Source: Monarcha castaneiventris obscurior
Taxonomy: Eukaryota > Chordata > Aves > Passeriformes > Monarchidae
Reading direction: 5' to 3'
Length of the DNA: 64,000 nt
Assembly (NCBI GenBank): GCA_026261815.1
Contig: JAMPIT010000885.1
Location: 62,001-126,000, forward strand
The translations under genes were made by a program, and so were the position numbers. The notes beneath the pieces are model-generated. The model was given only the letters and a program-made list of their open reading frames with translations. It had not been told where the DNA came from and did not search any database. This document shows positions 1-11,199 of the stretch, piece after piece; within the stretch, counting starts at the first letter, position 1; each line of letters opens with the position of its first letter.

Positions 1-346
1 ACAGAACAGAGTCCCAGGCTTCACAAGGCAGCCATAAAACACAGCACACCGGTGCCACAAAGTGACCTCACTGATGACATTGCAACTCTGCTGGGCTCTG
101 GTTGTTTATTCAGCCAGGCCTTACACATGTTTAATAATCAAATCCTCCCAAAGACCAACTCCCAATTAAAAGCTGCTGCCCAGGTCAGATGCACATGACC
201 TCAAGAGCAGGACATGGAATTGCACAGTAGTGGAAAGGAAAACACTCCCCAAATCAAGACTGACCAGGCTGGGCCAGGCAAGAGCTGCTGTCTGCAAAAC
301 GCCCCAAGGCTATGGGACAAGGCTGTCCCACCCCTCCAGGACCAGC

Positions 347-353
347 ATAAAAG
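347..353 (+). promoter_or_regulatory. FK1 TATA box
   Basis: ATAAAAG in the context CCAGCATAAAAGCC, shared by the array. Transcription should begin about 25-30 bases downstream. Exon 1 is noncoding and ends at 423 with CAG|GTGAGC. The usual GC box just upstream reads CCCACCCC here. Confidence 0.85.
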
Positions 354-636
354 CCGGCCCAGCACCTCTCTCCCTCACACACTTCTCCTCACGCCTTCTG
401 CTCCTGCTCCTGCTGACAACCAGGTGAGCCTCAAGACCCTACCCCTCATGCTCCTGAACCCCTGGACCCTCTCTGCCAGGACACTCAGCCCTGGCCTTAG
501 AAGCCCCCACGGCTCCCCGCAGCCCCACAACAGCCTCCACACCCCCTCACCCTCCTGCATCACTGCCCCTCACACCCCCACACCCCTGCAAGGCCTCAAG
601 CCCCTCTCTCTTCTAGGAACCCTCCACACCACACCC

Positions 637-963
637 ATGGCCTGCTACGATCTCTGCCGCCCCTGCGGACCCACCCCGCTGGCCAACAGCTGCAACGAGC
701 CCTGTGCCCGCCAGTGCCAGGACTCCAGCGTCATCATCAACCCTTCCCCGGTGCTCATCACCCTGCCAGGACCCATCATGACCTCCTTCCCTCAGAACAC
801 CGCCGTCGGATCCACCTCCTCGGCTGCTGTCGGCAGTGAACTCAGTGCCCAGGGACAGCCCATCTCTGGGGGATTTGGCTTCGGCCTTGGCTATGGGCTG
901 GGCTATGGCTACGGGCTGGGAGGCCTGGGCTGCTATGGCAGAAGGGGTGGCTACATCTGCTAA
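637..963 (+). CDS. FK1 feather beta-keratin
   Basis: Feather-type corneous beta-protein of 108 residues, a structural protein that polymerises into the beta-filaments of feather and other hard epidermal corneocytes. Residues 1-29 are a Cys-rich head starting MACYDLC, with Cys 3, 7, 10, 19, 23 and 27. Residues 31-66 are the Pro/Val/Ser-rich filament core ([13 protein letters not shown]). Residues 78-100 are a Gly/Tyr/Leu tail, and the end is RRGGYIC. The start is fixed by alignment with the other copies and lies 20 bases after the splice acceptor. The intron is 424-616 and the AATAAA is at 1109. Head type CARQ with DSSVII. The open frame runs upstream through intron and promoter to 214, which I read as composition, not protein. 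Confidence 0.95.
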   Translation: MACYDLCRPCGPTPLANSCNEPCARQCQDSSVIINPSPVLITLPGPIMTSFPQNTAVGSTSSAAVGSELSAQGQPISGGFGFGLGYGLGYGYGLGGLGCYGRRGGYIC

Positions 964-1108
964 GGGCCCTCAGCACCACTTCTAACACCACCAGCTCGGG
1001 GCTCTGGCAACTGCTCCTGCAAACAAAGCACCTTGGCAGACAGTTGCCCTTCTACCTCACACCAGATCACTTCCACTTATTTCTCTTGTCTTTCCAGCTG
1101 TTTGCCTC

Positions 1109-1114
1109 AATAAA
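1109..1114 (+). terminator. FK1 polyadenylation signal
   Basis: AATAAA in GCCTCAATAAAGTTTTC, 146 bases after the FK1 stop codon. Confidence 0.8.
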
Positions 1115-1689
1115 GTTTTCCTGCATCAAACCTGAAATGTCTCCTCATCTTTCTGAATTCCAATGGTCTCACCTCATCACGCAGCACAATGCCAGGAATA
1201 AGCAGACCATTGGGGTGAATGGAAAAGGGGCTCAACACCTTTCTTAGAAAATATGAGACCATGAATAACAATCAACACTGGCATGGGAAGCAGGGTTTGA
1301 GGGGTGACACAAGCCCATCACCTACTGCACCAAAGTCTTTGACACAAGAAATTTCTCTTGCTCACGGCTCTCTCTGTGCCAGGACACACTTGACAAACTC
1401 TCTTCCCAGCAGGACACTCTAACCATCCCAAAAAATAAAATAGGAACATCATCCACTTAGGCAGCAACTCTGGAGTTCAATTGGTCCATTCTCTTCTGTT
1501 CGATCAGAGTCAGCACAAGCCAGATTTCCAGCACCTTGGACAGTTCAGTGTTGGATCTTCCAGGACAGACTCCACCACCTCTTTTATTCTGGGACAAACC
1601 TCACACTGAAAAAGGCTTTTCTGCCTTGCCCATGGAATTCCATCTCTTTTCACTTGTGCCCAAGGCCTCTTGTCCTCCACATGTGCCCT

Positions 1690-2480
1690 GCTAAGAACTT
1701 CCAGGCTCCCTCGACTTCATTCTCTGCCATCAGGAATTTGCACACACGGATGACACGCCCCTGTCCATCCTTGTCTCCAGGGAGTCCCAGCTCTCACAGC
1801 CTTTCCTCCGGGAATGATCCCCCAGCCCCTTTGGAATCTTTCTGGCCCTGAACTGGTTTTCTTTCACTAAATCCACTTCATTTACACATGGGAAGCCTGG
1901 AACTGTTCAAAACACCTCACATGGGACCTCACCAGTGTTCAGGAAACACCAAGAGTCACCTCCCACTGCCTCATCACAACACTTCTCCCTAATCTGATCT
2001 GATCTCTCCTGATCTGGAAACTGGGGGTCCCTTTTCCCACAATAGTAAAGGGACAACTCCTGCTCCATTTTTTCTCACCCAGAAACACAAGGGCTATTTC
2101 CCAGAAGAAAACAGTTCTTACATCTGATACTCAGACATTCCTTCCCACCTGAGATGATTCCTCCCAAGAAACAGCCATTGGCAGCTGCCCTTGCTGAGCT
2201 CCAGCAAATGTCCAGCACCTGTCAGATTTTCAGGGTTGGCCCAATGGATCCAACTCCTGGGCTACAGCTCTGGGGACTTGCTGCCATCTGGACTTTGGGA
2301 CATTGACCACGAGCCTCCAGGTCCAGCCCTTCAGACCTTTCTCAGGCCACCATGCTGGGCACTGACAGAATGCACACTTGCCTGGGTTGTTGTCAAGGAT
2401 CATGCAGTGCTGGCCTCCAACAACTCTGGGCAATTTCCAAATCCTCTTTCTGACAATCACAAGTGTCCTCAGCCCAAGTA
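1690..2480 (-). repeat. CR1 LINE remnant (spacer 1)
   Basis: Degenerate antisense CR1 3' region. Recognisable phrases include 'ctggccctgaactgg', 'acctcaccagtgttcagg' and, on the minus strand, 'ctggaggctcgtggtcaatg'. Boundaries are approximate. No coding capacity remains. Confidence 0.55.
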
Positions 2481-2726
2481 GAGACCTATATCACCCTGGA
2501 TATCAAAACCTTAAAAGCAAGAGGGGCACCAAGATATCCACAGAACACAGTGAACAGGAAAAGTTATGTCTAATGTAAGGCTTAGCCAGGTGGGATCAAG
2601 GAGGGGAGCGATGAAATGTGAGGGAAGGGGCAACACCTCCAGCACAGCTGCAAATCCCAGAGCAGCCTGACAGGGCTGGGAGGGAATGGGGCCTCCCTCT
2701 TCACTACACAACCCACAAATCACAGC

Positions 2727-2890
2727 ATGCGAGTGCCACAGGGTGATCTCACTGATGACACCACACCTCTCCTAAGTTTTGGTTGTTTATTGGGCCCAGC
2801 CTAACACCCATCTTCCATACAAACCCTCCCAAATACCAACTCCCACTTAAAAGCAGCCATCAAGGTTAGATGGACAAGGCCTCAAGACAA
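2727..2890 (+). repeat. Distal copy of keratin promoter-upstream block (FK2 unit)
   Basis: Repeats the block that lies upstream of each keratin TATA box (CACTGATGACA, TTGTTTATT, CACTTAAAAGC, GGACA.GGCCTCAAGA), but stops before the core promoter. It is about 0.74 kb upstream of the FK2 TATA box. Confidence 0.6.
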
Positions 2891-3240
2891 TGAGATTAAA
2901 TCATAGGATTTTATGAAGAAATGCCCATAACATGACACAAAAGAAAAGAGGAGCACACTGACCATCAGATAGTAATTACTGGTAGTAATTGCTAACAGGA
3001 ACACAGCATTAATATTTAGAGGACATAAGATATGAAACCTTGTGGCTTGAATGAAGAATAAGTGTATTGAAGTCACAGACCAGCCTTGGTAAAAAAGGGA
3101 TCGGATGCCATTTGTAGTTAGTTTCTTTGATTTCCTAATGATGTCAAGAAATATACTCAAAATGAAAAACTTCATTGTCATGTAATTTTCCCAAATCCAA
3201 ATGGACCATAAAAACGAAACAAATCCATCCTGACCAGTAC
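2887..3240 (+). other. AT-rich single-copy insert
   Basis: About 350 bases, much richer in A/T than the rest of the array and absent from the other spacers. It contains short TAGTAATTACTGGTAGTAATTGC repeats and a 99-codon antisense open frame that I do not recognise. The proximal FK2 promoter block resumes after it. Origin unknown. Confidence 0.5.
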
Positions 3241-3626
3241 CTGGTTTTCCAGTTCCTCTCTCTTGATCTCATTCAAGACAAAAGGGCATGAGCCGACTCT
3301 TCAAAAGGCACCCACAAAACACAGCACACGAATGCCACAAAATGACCTCACAGAAGACATGGCACCTCTCCTGGGCTCTGGTTGTTTATTCAGCCTTCCC
3401 TGACACACATTAAACAATCAAAACCTCCCAAAGATGAACTCTCACTTTAAAGCTGCCACCAAGGACAGATGGACATGTCTTCAAGAATAGGACATGAAAC
3501 TGCCAAATTGTGGGATGGAAAACACTCCCAAACTCATGACTCACCAGACTGGGCCAGGCGAGAGCTGCTGCCTAAAAAATGCCCCAAGGTCATGTGACAA
3601 GGCTGTCCTGCCCCTCCACAACCAGC

Positions 3627-3633
3627 ATAAAAG
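3627..3633 (+). promoter_or_regulatory. FK2 TATA box
   Basis: ATAAAAG in CCAGCATAAAAGCC. Noncoding exon 1 ends at 3705 (CAG|GTGAGC). The GC box is changed to CCTGCCCC. Confidence 0.85.
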
Positions 3634-3920
3634 CCAGCCCAGAGCCTCTCTCCCTCACACACACTTCCTCTCACACCTTGTCCTTTTGCTCCTGCTGACA
3701 ACCAGGTGAGCCTCAAGCCCCTGACCCTCCTCCTCCTGCACCCCAGGTCCCTCTCTTCCAGCACCCTCAGCCCCAGTCACAGCAGCGCTCACACCTCCCC
3801 ACAGCCCCACAACAGCCTCCACACTCCCTCACCCTCCTGCGTCACTATCCCTCGCACCCCCCGATGCCCCTGCCCTGCCTCACACCCCTCTCTCTTCCAG
3901 GGACCCTCCACATCACACCC

Positions 3921-4274
3921 ATGGCCTGCTACGACCTCTGCCGTCCCTGCGGACCCACCCCGCTGGCCAACAGCTGCAACGAGCCCTGTGCACGCCAGTG
4001 CCAGGACTCCAGCGTCATCATCAACCCTTCCCCCGTGCTGGTCACCCTGCCAGGACCCATCATGACCTCCTTCCCCCAGAACACCGCCGTCGGATCCACC
4101 TCCTCGGCTGCCGTGGGCACTGAACTCAGTGTGCAGGGACAGCCCATCTCGGGAGGATTTGGTGGCTTTGGCTATGGCCTTGGCTATGGCCGTGGATTTG
4201 GCTATGGGCTGGGCTATGGCTATGGGCTGGGAGGCCTGGGCTGCTATGGCAGAAGGGGTGGCTACATCTGCTAA
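3921..4274 (+). CDS. FK2 feather beta-keratin, long-tail variant
   Basis: 117-residue feather beta-keratin, the longest in the array. The head (MACYDLC, CARQ, DSSVII) and core match FK1 except LVTLPG and the changes TELSVQ near residue 67. The Gly/Tyr tail carries nine extra residues ([16 protein letters not shown]), including an Arg found in no other copy. This suggests slippage within the Gly/Tyr codon repeat. Intron 3706-3900; AATAAA at 4423. The start follows the acceptor by 20 bases as in FK1. The frame is intact, so it is probably functional. Confidence 0.95.
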   Translation: MACYDLCRPCGPTPLANSCNEPCARQCQDSSVIINPSPVLVTLPGPIMTSFPQNTAVGSTSSAAVGTELSVQGQPISGGFGGFGYGLGYGRGFGYGLGYGYGLGGLGCYGRRGGYIC

Positions 4275-4422
4275 GGGCCCTCAGCACGACTTCTGACACC
4301 ACCAGCTTTGGGCTCTGGGAACATCTCCTGAAAGCAAAGTACCTTGACTGATGGTCACCCTTATTGTACCTCACACCATCTCCCTTCCACTTGTTTCTCC
4401 TGCCTTATACTTCTTTTGCCTC

Positions 4423-4428
4423 AATAAA
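4423..4428 (+). terminator. FK2 polyadenylation signal
   Basis: AATAAA followed by GTTTTCC, 149 bases after the stop codon. Confidence 0.8.
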
Positions 4429-4799
4429 GTTTTCCTGTAACATAGACTGGGATGTCTCCTCCTCCTTTGTTCTACCAGAGCTCTTGCAACTTCACCCAGC
4501 ACAAAGTCAGGGGTCAATAGCCCAGCAGTATGGGTGGAAAAGAGGCCACAAGACCTGTCCTGGGGTATCTGCCAACAGCAGAACCATCCACTGGGTCTCC
4601 AGAATGGAGCTTAAGCCCTTCCTTTTCCCAAAGCCTTGGACACATCAATGCCCTTGTGCCCATATCTCCAACAAAACCTCTCAATGGCAGCACACATTTG
4701 TCCAACTCTTCCCCACCAGGACTCTCTGAACACCTCAGCACTAGAATCCAGGAGTGCACAAGAAACTTGGGGGAATCAATTAGTTCAAGCTAACCTGGT

Positions 4800-5590
4800 G
4801 CCCAGATGAAGCAACCACCTCACCTGCTCTTCACAGTTCTGTAGATTTTTCACCAACATCCTTGTTCTTCTTTGGACATCCTTGAGCTCCTCAATGTCTT
4901 TCTTGCTGGGAGGAGCCTAAAACTGAACTCAGATTCAGGGTGTGGCCGCACCAGTACCCAACACAGTGGGACAGTCACTGCCATGATCTTGCTGGCCCCA
5001 CTATAGGCAATAAAAGCCAGGATGCTATTGGTTTTCGTGGCCATTTGGGGACACATTGGGTCATGTTCAGCGACCTGTTGACCAGCCCCCTAGACCCTTT
5101 CCCCACAGGCAGCTTTCTAGTCACTCCTTCCCAAGCCTGGAGATTTAAGTGTTTATTAAATTCCAAGTAAAAATCATCCACAGCCTTTTCCTCATTTATT
5201 AAGGAGGTCACATTGCCACCTCAGGTGATGAGGTTGGTCAAGAAGGATCTGACTTTGCAAAACTCAGGCTGGCTGGGCCTGATCACCTGGTTGTCCTGCA
5301 GGGGCCATTAAATACTCTCAAGATGATCTGCTCCAGCAGCTTCTGCAGCACCAGGCTCAGACTGCCAGGCTTGGAGTTGTCCAGACTCCTCTTTTGGCCC
5401 TTCTTCTAGGGAAGAATCCCATTTGCAAACCTCCATCAACTGGGACCTCCCCAGTCAGCCAGGACTGCTGGCAAAGAATAGCAAGTCGCTTGGGAGCACT
5501 TCCACCAGCTCCCTCAGAGCCCTTGGGTACATCCATTCAGTGCCACAGATAAGTCTGTCACCGACCATTCTCACTGGATTGTGAGGGCTT
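4800..5590 (-). repeat. CR1 LINE, 3' region, antisense
   Basis: The best preserved internal CR1 piece in the array. On the + strand it reads the inverse of the CR1 3' region, with phrases such as 'cctcaatgtctttcttg', 'ggccgcaccagtacccaa', 'gccaggatgctattgg' and 'tcatgttcagcgacctg'. Ends are approximate. Confidence 0.75.
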
Positions 5591-5699
5591 CATTCTGCTC
5601 CCCGATGAGGAACTTTCTCCCTCAGCAGGACCTTGTGCCCATCCCAGGAAGCAGAGAGAATCACTAGTGCTCAAGGAACCTCTCAGAGGTGATCAAAGG

Positions 5700-6180
5700 C
5701 TCATTGTAGAATGGTTTGGCTTGGAAAGGAACTTGAAGACTCTCTCATTCCAACCCCTCCCATGGACAAAGATATCTTCCACTATCCCAGGTTGCTCCAA
5801 GCCCTGGCCAACCCGGCCTCGAACACTACCGGGGTTGTGGCAGTCACAGCTTCTCTGGGCAACCTGTGCCAGGGGGTCATCCCCCACACAGGGAAGAATT
5901 GCTTCCCAGCATCCCATCTAACCCAACCCTCCTGCAGTGGGAAGAAATTTCCCCTTGTCCTATCACTCTCTGTTTGTGTAGGAGATCATGGAGTCCAACC
6001 CAACCTGCTCAAGCAGGGGCTGCTCAACAAGGCTGCCCATGACCATGTAAACTCAAGGTTTAGTAACTTGAGGCCGTTTCCACTTGTCCCATCACTTCCT
6101 AAAAGGATGAAAAGAGCATCAAGAGTCTCACAACAAAACTCTTCAGACAGCTGTGGAGAGGGAGAAAATCTCTCCTCTGG
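5700..6180 (-). repeat. CR1 LINE 3' end, antisense
   Basis: 'agaatggtttggcttggaa', 'caggttgctccaagccc', 'tctctgggcaacctgtgcc' and 'ccccttgtcctatcact' are the inverse of the CR1 3' terminus. It follows 4800-5590 in the order expected if more than one CR1 copy inserted. Confidence 0.75.
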
Positions 6181-6794
6181 CTGCCTTGTGTGTATCTGAA
6201 AATCCGGAGATCATATAACCACTACTCAGAAGTCTTGTTCTCCAGATCCCTCAGCAGCTGTTCTTTGGACGTGCTGCACCAGAATAGAACCATTGTAACA
6301 CCAGGGTGTCAAAGCCAGAGCAGAACCAACGAGAAAGGCCAGTCAGAAGGACAGATCTGGTGACCTGGCCAGTGGTGATGTCGGGAGGAATGGCCGTGAT
6401 GGAAGGGTCAACCCCTCACACATGGCAGAGCTGCAAAGCCCAGACACACCTGACAAGGCTGCAGTAGAATGGGATCCATTTACACAACACACCCAAAAAC
6501 CAAACCACACAAGAGAAATAGGGTGGCCACTCTGATGACACTCCTAAGTTATTGTTGTCTATTCTTTATTCTCTGACATGCATCTTCCATGCAAATCCAG
6601 CCAAATAAAAACTTTCATTTCAAAGCTACTGTGAAGGTCATATGGACACGGCCTCAAGAGTAGGACACTGCTGAATTGCAGGGAGAAAAACACTCCCCAC
6701 CTCATGACTCACCAGACTCAGCTAGGTAAGAGCTGCTGCCTCCAAAATGCCCAAAGGCCATGGGACAAGGCTGTCCCGCCCCTCCACAACCAGC

Positions 6795-6801
6795 ATAAAA
6801 G
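6795..6801 (+). promoter_or_regulatory. FK3 TATA box
   Basis: ATAAAAG, with a GC box (CCCGCCCC) about 20 bases upstream. Exon 1 is shorter than in FK1 (one CTCCTG unit is missing) and ends at 6865, CAG|GTGAGT. Confidence 0.85.
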
Positions 6802-7076
6802 CCGGCCCAGTGCCTCTCTCCCTCACACACTTCTCCTCACACCTTCTCCTTCTGCTGACAACCAGGTGAGTCTCAAGCCCCTGACCCTCCTGCTCCTGCC
6901 ACCCTTCCCTCTCTCTTCCAGCTCACTGAGCCCCAGCCTCAGCAGCCCTCACACCTCCCCACAGCCCCACAACAACCTCCACACTCCTGAGCCCTCCTGC
7001 ATCACCGTCCTAACCACCCCCACACCCCTGCACGGCCTCACTCCCCTCTCTTCTAGGGACCCTCCACAACACACCC

Positions 7077-7403
7077 ATGGCCTGCTACGATCTCTGCCGA
7101 CCCTGCGGACCCACCCCGCTGGCCAACAGCTGCAACGAGCCCTGTGTCCGACAGTGCCAGGACTCCAGCGTCATCATCAACCCTTCCCCTGTGCTGGTCA
7201 CCCTGCCAGGACCCATCATGACCTCCTTCCCCCAGAACACCGCCGTCGGATCCACCTCCTCGGCTGCTGTCGGCAGTGAACTCAGTGCCCAGGGACAGCC
7301 CATCTCTGGGGGATTTGGCTTCGGCCTTGGCTATGGGCTGGGCTATGGCTACGGGCTGGGAGGCCTGGGCTGCTATGGCAGAAGGGGCTGCTACACCTGC
7401 TAA
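7077..7403 (+). CDS. FK3 feather beta-keratin
   Basis: 108-residue feather beta-keratin. Head MACYDLC with CVRQ at residues 23-26, core DSSVII/LVTLPG, standard 108-residue Gly/Tyr tail, C-terminus RRGCYTC. The Cys at 105 gives one more disulfide partner than FK1. Intron 6866-7056; AATAAA at 7573, preceded by an uninterrupted T tract of about 18 bases not seen in other copies. Intact. Confidence 0.95.
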   Translation: MACYDLCRPCGPTPLANSCNEPCVRQCQDSSVIINPSPVLVTLPGPIMTSFPQNTAVGSTSSAAVGSELSAQGQPISGGFGFGLGYGLGYGYGLGGLGCYGRRGCYTC

Positions 7404-7572
7404 GGGCCCTCAGCACCATCCCTGACACCACCAGCTCGGGCCTCTGGCAACAGCTCCTGCAAGCAGAGTACCTCGGCTGATGGTTGTCCTACCTGCACCA
7501 CTGATCAGCTCCCTTAAAATTCTTTATCCCTTCTCTTCAGGGTTTTGTTGTTTTTTTTTTTTTTTTTGCCTC

Positions 7573-7578
7573 AATAAA
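7573..7578 (+). terminator. FK3 polyadenylation signal
   Basis: AATAAA directly after a long T tract (about 7550-7567) and GCCTC. Confidence 0.8.
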
Positions 7579-8129
7579 GTTCTGTTGCATCAAAGCCTGA
7601 GATGCCTCCTCTTGTTTTTGAATTCCAGTGGTCTCACATCCTTACCCAGCACAATGCCAGGAATGAACAGGCCATTGGGGTAGATGGAAAAGGGGCAAAA
7701 CACCTTTCTTAGCAAAGATGTCACCATCAGTACCAACCAAGACCAGAAAGGGATGTAAGGGAGGAGTGGGACGACCTTCCAGAACATGACACAAGCCCAT
7801 CACCTAATACATCAAAGGCTTTGACACATCAATACTCTCCTGTGCGTGTCTCTGGCAAAGCCACTCCATGGAAGCCCATACTTGACAAAGTCTCCTCCCA
7901 GCAAGACTCTCTAACCCTCACCGCAAACAGAAAAACAACATCATCCACTTGGACAGGAACCCTGGGGAACCCTCAAGCAAGACAAGAATTTCCAGAACCA
8001 TGGACAGTTCAGGTTTGGATCGGCAAGGACAGACTCCACGACCTCTTCCCCTCTCTGACTACCCTCACAATGAAAAGTTCTTGCCTTTTTTGCCCATGGA
8101 ATTCCATCTGTTTTCACTTTCTGCCCTTG

Positions 8130-8720
8130 CCCTCTTTTCTCTCATGGTTGCACTGCTGAGATCAGCCAGGCTCCCTCGACTTCATTCCCTGCAAACAGGA
8201 ATTTACACACACTGATGACACCCCCCGGTCCATCCTTGTCTCCTGGGAGTCCCAGGTATCTCAATCCTCTGTGAAAGATTCTCCAGCCCTTATATTATCT
8301 TGGTGGCCTTGCACTGGTCTTGCTTCACTAAGTCCATGTGCTTCTTCCCCTGGGGAGCCCAGAAGTGCCTGCACCAACCCACCTAAATATTGAGATGTTG
8401 ATCAGTGTTGGCTCCATGGATATGACTGTTGACCTACTTCCCTTGAGACTTGATTTCACCTGGACTTCGGATCGCAAGGCTCTTGCCCCAGAATGTTACG
8501 TATTAGATAAACATAGCAGTTGACTTCAATGATCATTTACATGACCTGTACATTCTGGGATAGTCTGGGATGATGCCACAGGAGACACTGTAAAAACCTT
8601 GGTAAAAGCTGAAGGTTAACACCAGCCATGTCTCTCTCATCCTCCACGGTTAGCTGTTCTTCTCTGTAGGTAACACAGAGGTCACTAATGCAGGATTTTG
8701 CCCTCCAAAATTCATGCTAA
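8130..8720 (-). repeat. CR1 LINE remnant (spacer 3)
   Basis: Degenerate antisense CR1: 'gattctccagccctt', 'cttggtggcct', 'gatgttgatcagtgttgg', then a stretch corresponding to the CR1 segment that ends in 'gagacactgt...aaaaccttggtaaa'. Confidence 0.6.
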
Positions 8721-8934
8721 CTTCTCATTATCTTCTTCTCTGACCTGCTCTTGGCAGTGCTTTACAGAAGAAAAAATTGTCCCATCCTTGTCTGCAGGAA
8801 CAAGGTCCCTGGAAAGCCATGGGCAAGGTGGGAGGGAGTAAATGCACTGGAAGGGACAGGTCCTAATGTCTGGCACAGCAGCAAAGCCCAGACCAGCCTG
8901 ACAGGGTTCATCTTCACAACACACCCACAAACTA

Positions 8935-9180
8935 AACCACACAGGTGCCATGGGGTGACCTCACTGATGATACCCATATTTTTCCTAAACTTTTGTTGTT
9001 TATTCTGGTTTCCCTGACACACATTTTCAAGGAAAATCTTCCCTAACAACAACTCTCACTTTAAAGCTGCCACCAAGGTCAGATGGATCCAGACTCAAGG
9101 GCAGGACATAGAGCTGTAAAGTTGCTAGAAGGAAAACATTCCCCACCTCGTGACTCGCAAGGCTGGGCCATGAAAAACTG
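8935..9180 (+). repeat. Distal promoter-upstream block (FK4 unit)
   Basis: TGACCTCACTGATGATACCC through AAGGAAAACATTCCCCACC and GACTCGCAAGGCTGGGCC, matching the block next to keratin TATA boxes but ending before the core promoter and running into a CR1-like piece. About 0.67 kb upstream of the FK4 TATA box. Confidence 0.6.
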
Positions 9181-9846
9181 ATGTTATGATTTCATTTCAG
9201 GTACCTTGAAAGAGTAATAAGATTACTCTCTTTTTCTGAAAATTTAACATCTCCAGTTCCTTCAACTGCTCCTCACACGTCTTGTTCTTCTTATCCTTCA
9301 CTGGCTACCATGAATGAGCACAAGACTTTGGGGAGCATGGGAGGCATCCCTAAATACCTAAATGGGATTGCCTGCCCATCTCCAGTGGGAAAAGCCTGGT
9401 ATATAGACAAGTTTGGGAAACTGGAAACATGGTAAGGAGGGAGAGAATGCAAAGGAAGGGGACGCCCCTCATCCCCAGAAGAGCTGCAAGGCCCAGACCG
9501 GTCTGATGTGGCTCTGAGGGAATGAGGCAACTCTTCACAAGGCACCAACAAACCACGGAACGCAGGGTGACCTCATTGATGACACTGCATTTATGCAAAG
9601 CTTTGGTCGTGACTTCAACCCTCCTTGAAAAACATCATCACCAGCTTTTGGCCACTGAAACACACATTAAAGTTGCCACCAAGGTCAAATGGACACAGCC
9701 TCAAGAGAAGGACATGACACTGCAGAGTTGCCAGAAGGAAAACACTCCCCACCGCATGACTGGTCAGGCTGGGCCAGGAAAGAGTTGCTGCCTAAAAAAT
9801 GCCCCAAGGCCATAGGACAAAGCTGTCCCGCCCCTCCACAACCAGA

Positions 9847-9853
9847 ATAAAAG
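9847..9853 (+). promoter_or_regulatory. FK4 TATA box (variant context)
   Basis: ATAAAAG with a preceding A instead of C (CCAGAATAAAAGCC). Exon 1 ends at 9917 with the divergent donor AAGACAAG|GTGAGA, unlike the GACAACCAG|GTGAG of most copies. Confidence 0.85.
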
Positions 9854-10132
9854 CCGACCCAGTGCCTCTCTCCCTCACACGCTTCTCCTCACGCCTTCTG
9901 CTCCTGCTGAAGACAAGGTGAGACCCAAGCCTCTGACCCTCCTGCTCCTGCAGCCCTGGACCCTCTCTGCCAGCACACTCGGCCCCAGCCTCAGCAGCTC
10001 TCATGCCTCCCCACAGCCCCACAACAGCCTCCACACTCCCTCACCCTCCTGCATCACTGTCCCTTCCACCCACACGCCCCACAGCCCTGTCTCAACCCCC
10101 TCTCTCTTCCAGGGACCCTCCACATCACACCC

Positions 10133-10462
10133 ATGGCCTGCTACGACCTCTGCCGCCCCTGCGGACCCACCCCGCTGGCCAACAGCTGCAACGAGCCCTG
10201 TGTCCGACAGTGCCAGGACTCCAGCGTTGTCATCAACCCTTCCCCTGTGCTGGTCACCCTGCCAGGACCCATCATGACCTCCTTCCCCCAGAACACCGCC
10301 GTCGGATCCACCTCCTCGGCTGCTGTTGGTAGTGAACTCAGTGCCCAGGGACAGCCCATCTCTGGGGGCTTTGGCTTTGGCCTTGGCTATGGCCTGGGCT
10401 ATGGCTATGGGCTGGGAGGCCTGGGCTGCTATGGCAGCAGAAGGGGCTGCTACACCTGCTAA
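10133..10462 (+). CDS. FK4 feather beta-keratin
   Basis: 109-residue feather beta-keratin. Head MACYDLC/CVRQ, core DSSVV/LVTLPG, regular Gly/Tyr tail. An extra Ser before the basic pair ([11 protein letters not shown]) accounts for the added residue; it looks like a one-codon AGC insertion. Intron 9918-10112; AATAAA at 10608. The start is in the same context as in FK1 (CACACCCATGG). Intact. Confidence 0.95.
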   Translation: MACYDLCRPCGPTPLANSCNEPCVRQCQDSSVVINPSPVLVTLPGPIMTSFPQNTAVGSTSSAAVGSELSAQGQPISGGFGFGLGYGLGYGYGLGGLGCYGSRRGCYTC

Positions 10463-10607
10463 GGGCCCTCAGCACCATCCCTGACACAGGGAATTTGATG
10501 CTCTGGCAACAGCTTCTGCAAGCAAAGCACATCAGCTGATTGTCGCCCTACTTGCAGCTCACACCAATCCCTTCCACTTGTTTCTCGTCTTTTCATTCTT
10601 TTGCCTC

Positions 10608-10613
10608 AATAAA
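10608..10613 (+). terminator. FK4 polyadenylation signal
   Basis: AATAAA in GCCTCAATAAAGTTCTGC, 146 bases after the stop codon. Confidence 0.8.
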
Positions 10614-11199
10614 GTTCTGCTGCATCAAAGTCTGAGACTCCTCTTTGTCTTTTTGAGTTTCAGTGCTCTCACACCCTCACCCAGCACAGTGCCAGGAATG
10701 AAGAGGCCATTGGGGTAGATAGAAAAGGGGCACAAAACCTTCCTTAGAAAATAGATCACCACCAGTAACCACCAAGACTGGCATGGGAAGCAGGGACTGG
10801 GGGAGACACCTTCCAAAGCATGACACAAGCAAAGCCCATTCCCTGATACTCCAAAGGCTTTGATTCAATTCTCTCCTGGGCATAAAACTGGAAAAGTCAC
10901 TCCATGCCAGAACACACTTGACAAAATCTCTTCCCAGCAGGACTCCTCAACCCTCACTGCAAACAGAGAAACAACATCATCCACTTCGGCACAAACTCTG
11001 GATTGCAAGTGCTTCCACCCCACTGCTCAAGGAGGGTCAACAAGAGATGGATTTCCAGCACGACGGAAAGTTCAGTATTTCATCTCCCAAGACAGAGACC
11101 CCATGACCTCTTCCACTCTCTGACCACTCTCAAAATGAAAAATTCTTGCCTTCTTTTCCCATAGGATTTAATCCACTTTCACTTACGCCCTTCCCCCTT

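Noticed and set aside
7085..7303. 72-codon antisense open frame present inside almost every keratin exon
   Set aside because: Its sequence follows entirely from the conserved sense codons of the keratin core; no independent evidence for a product.
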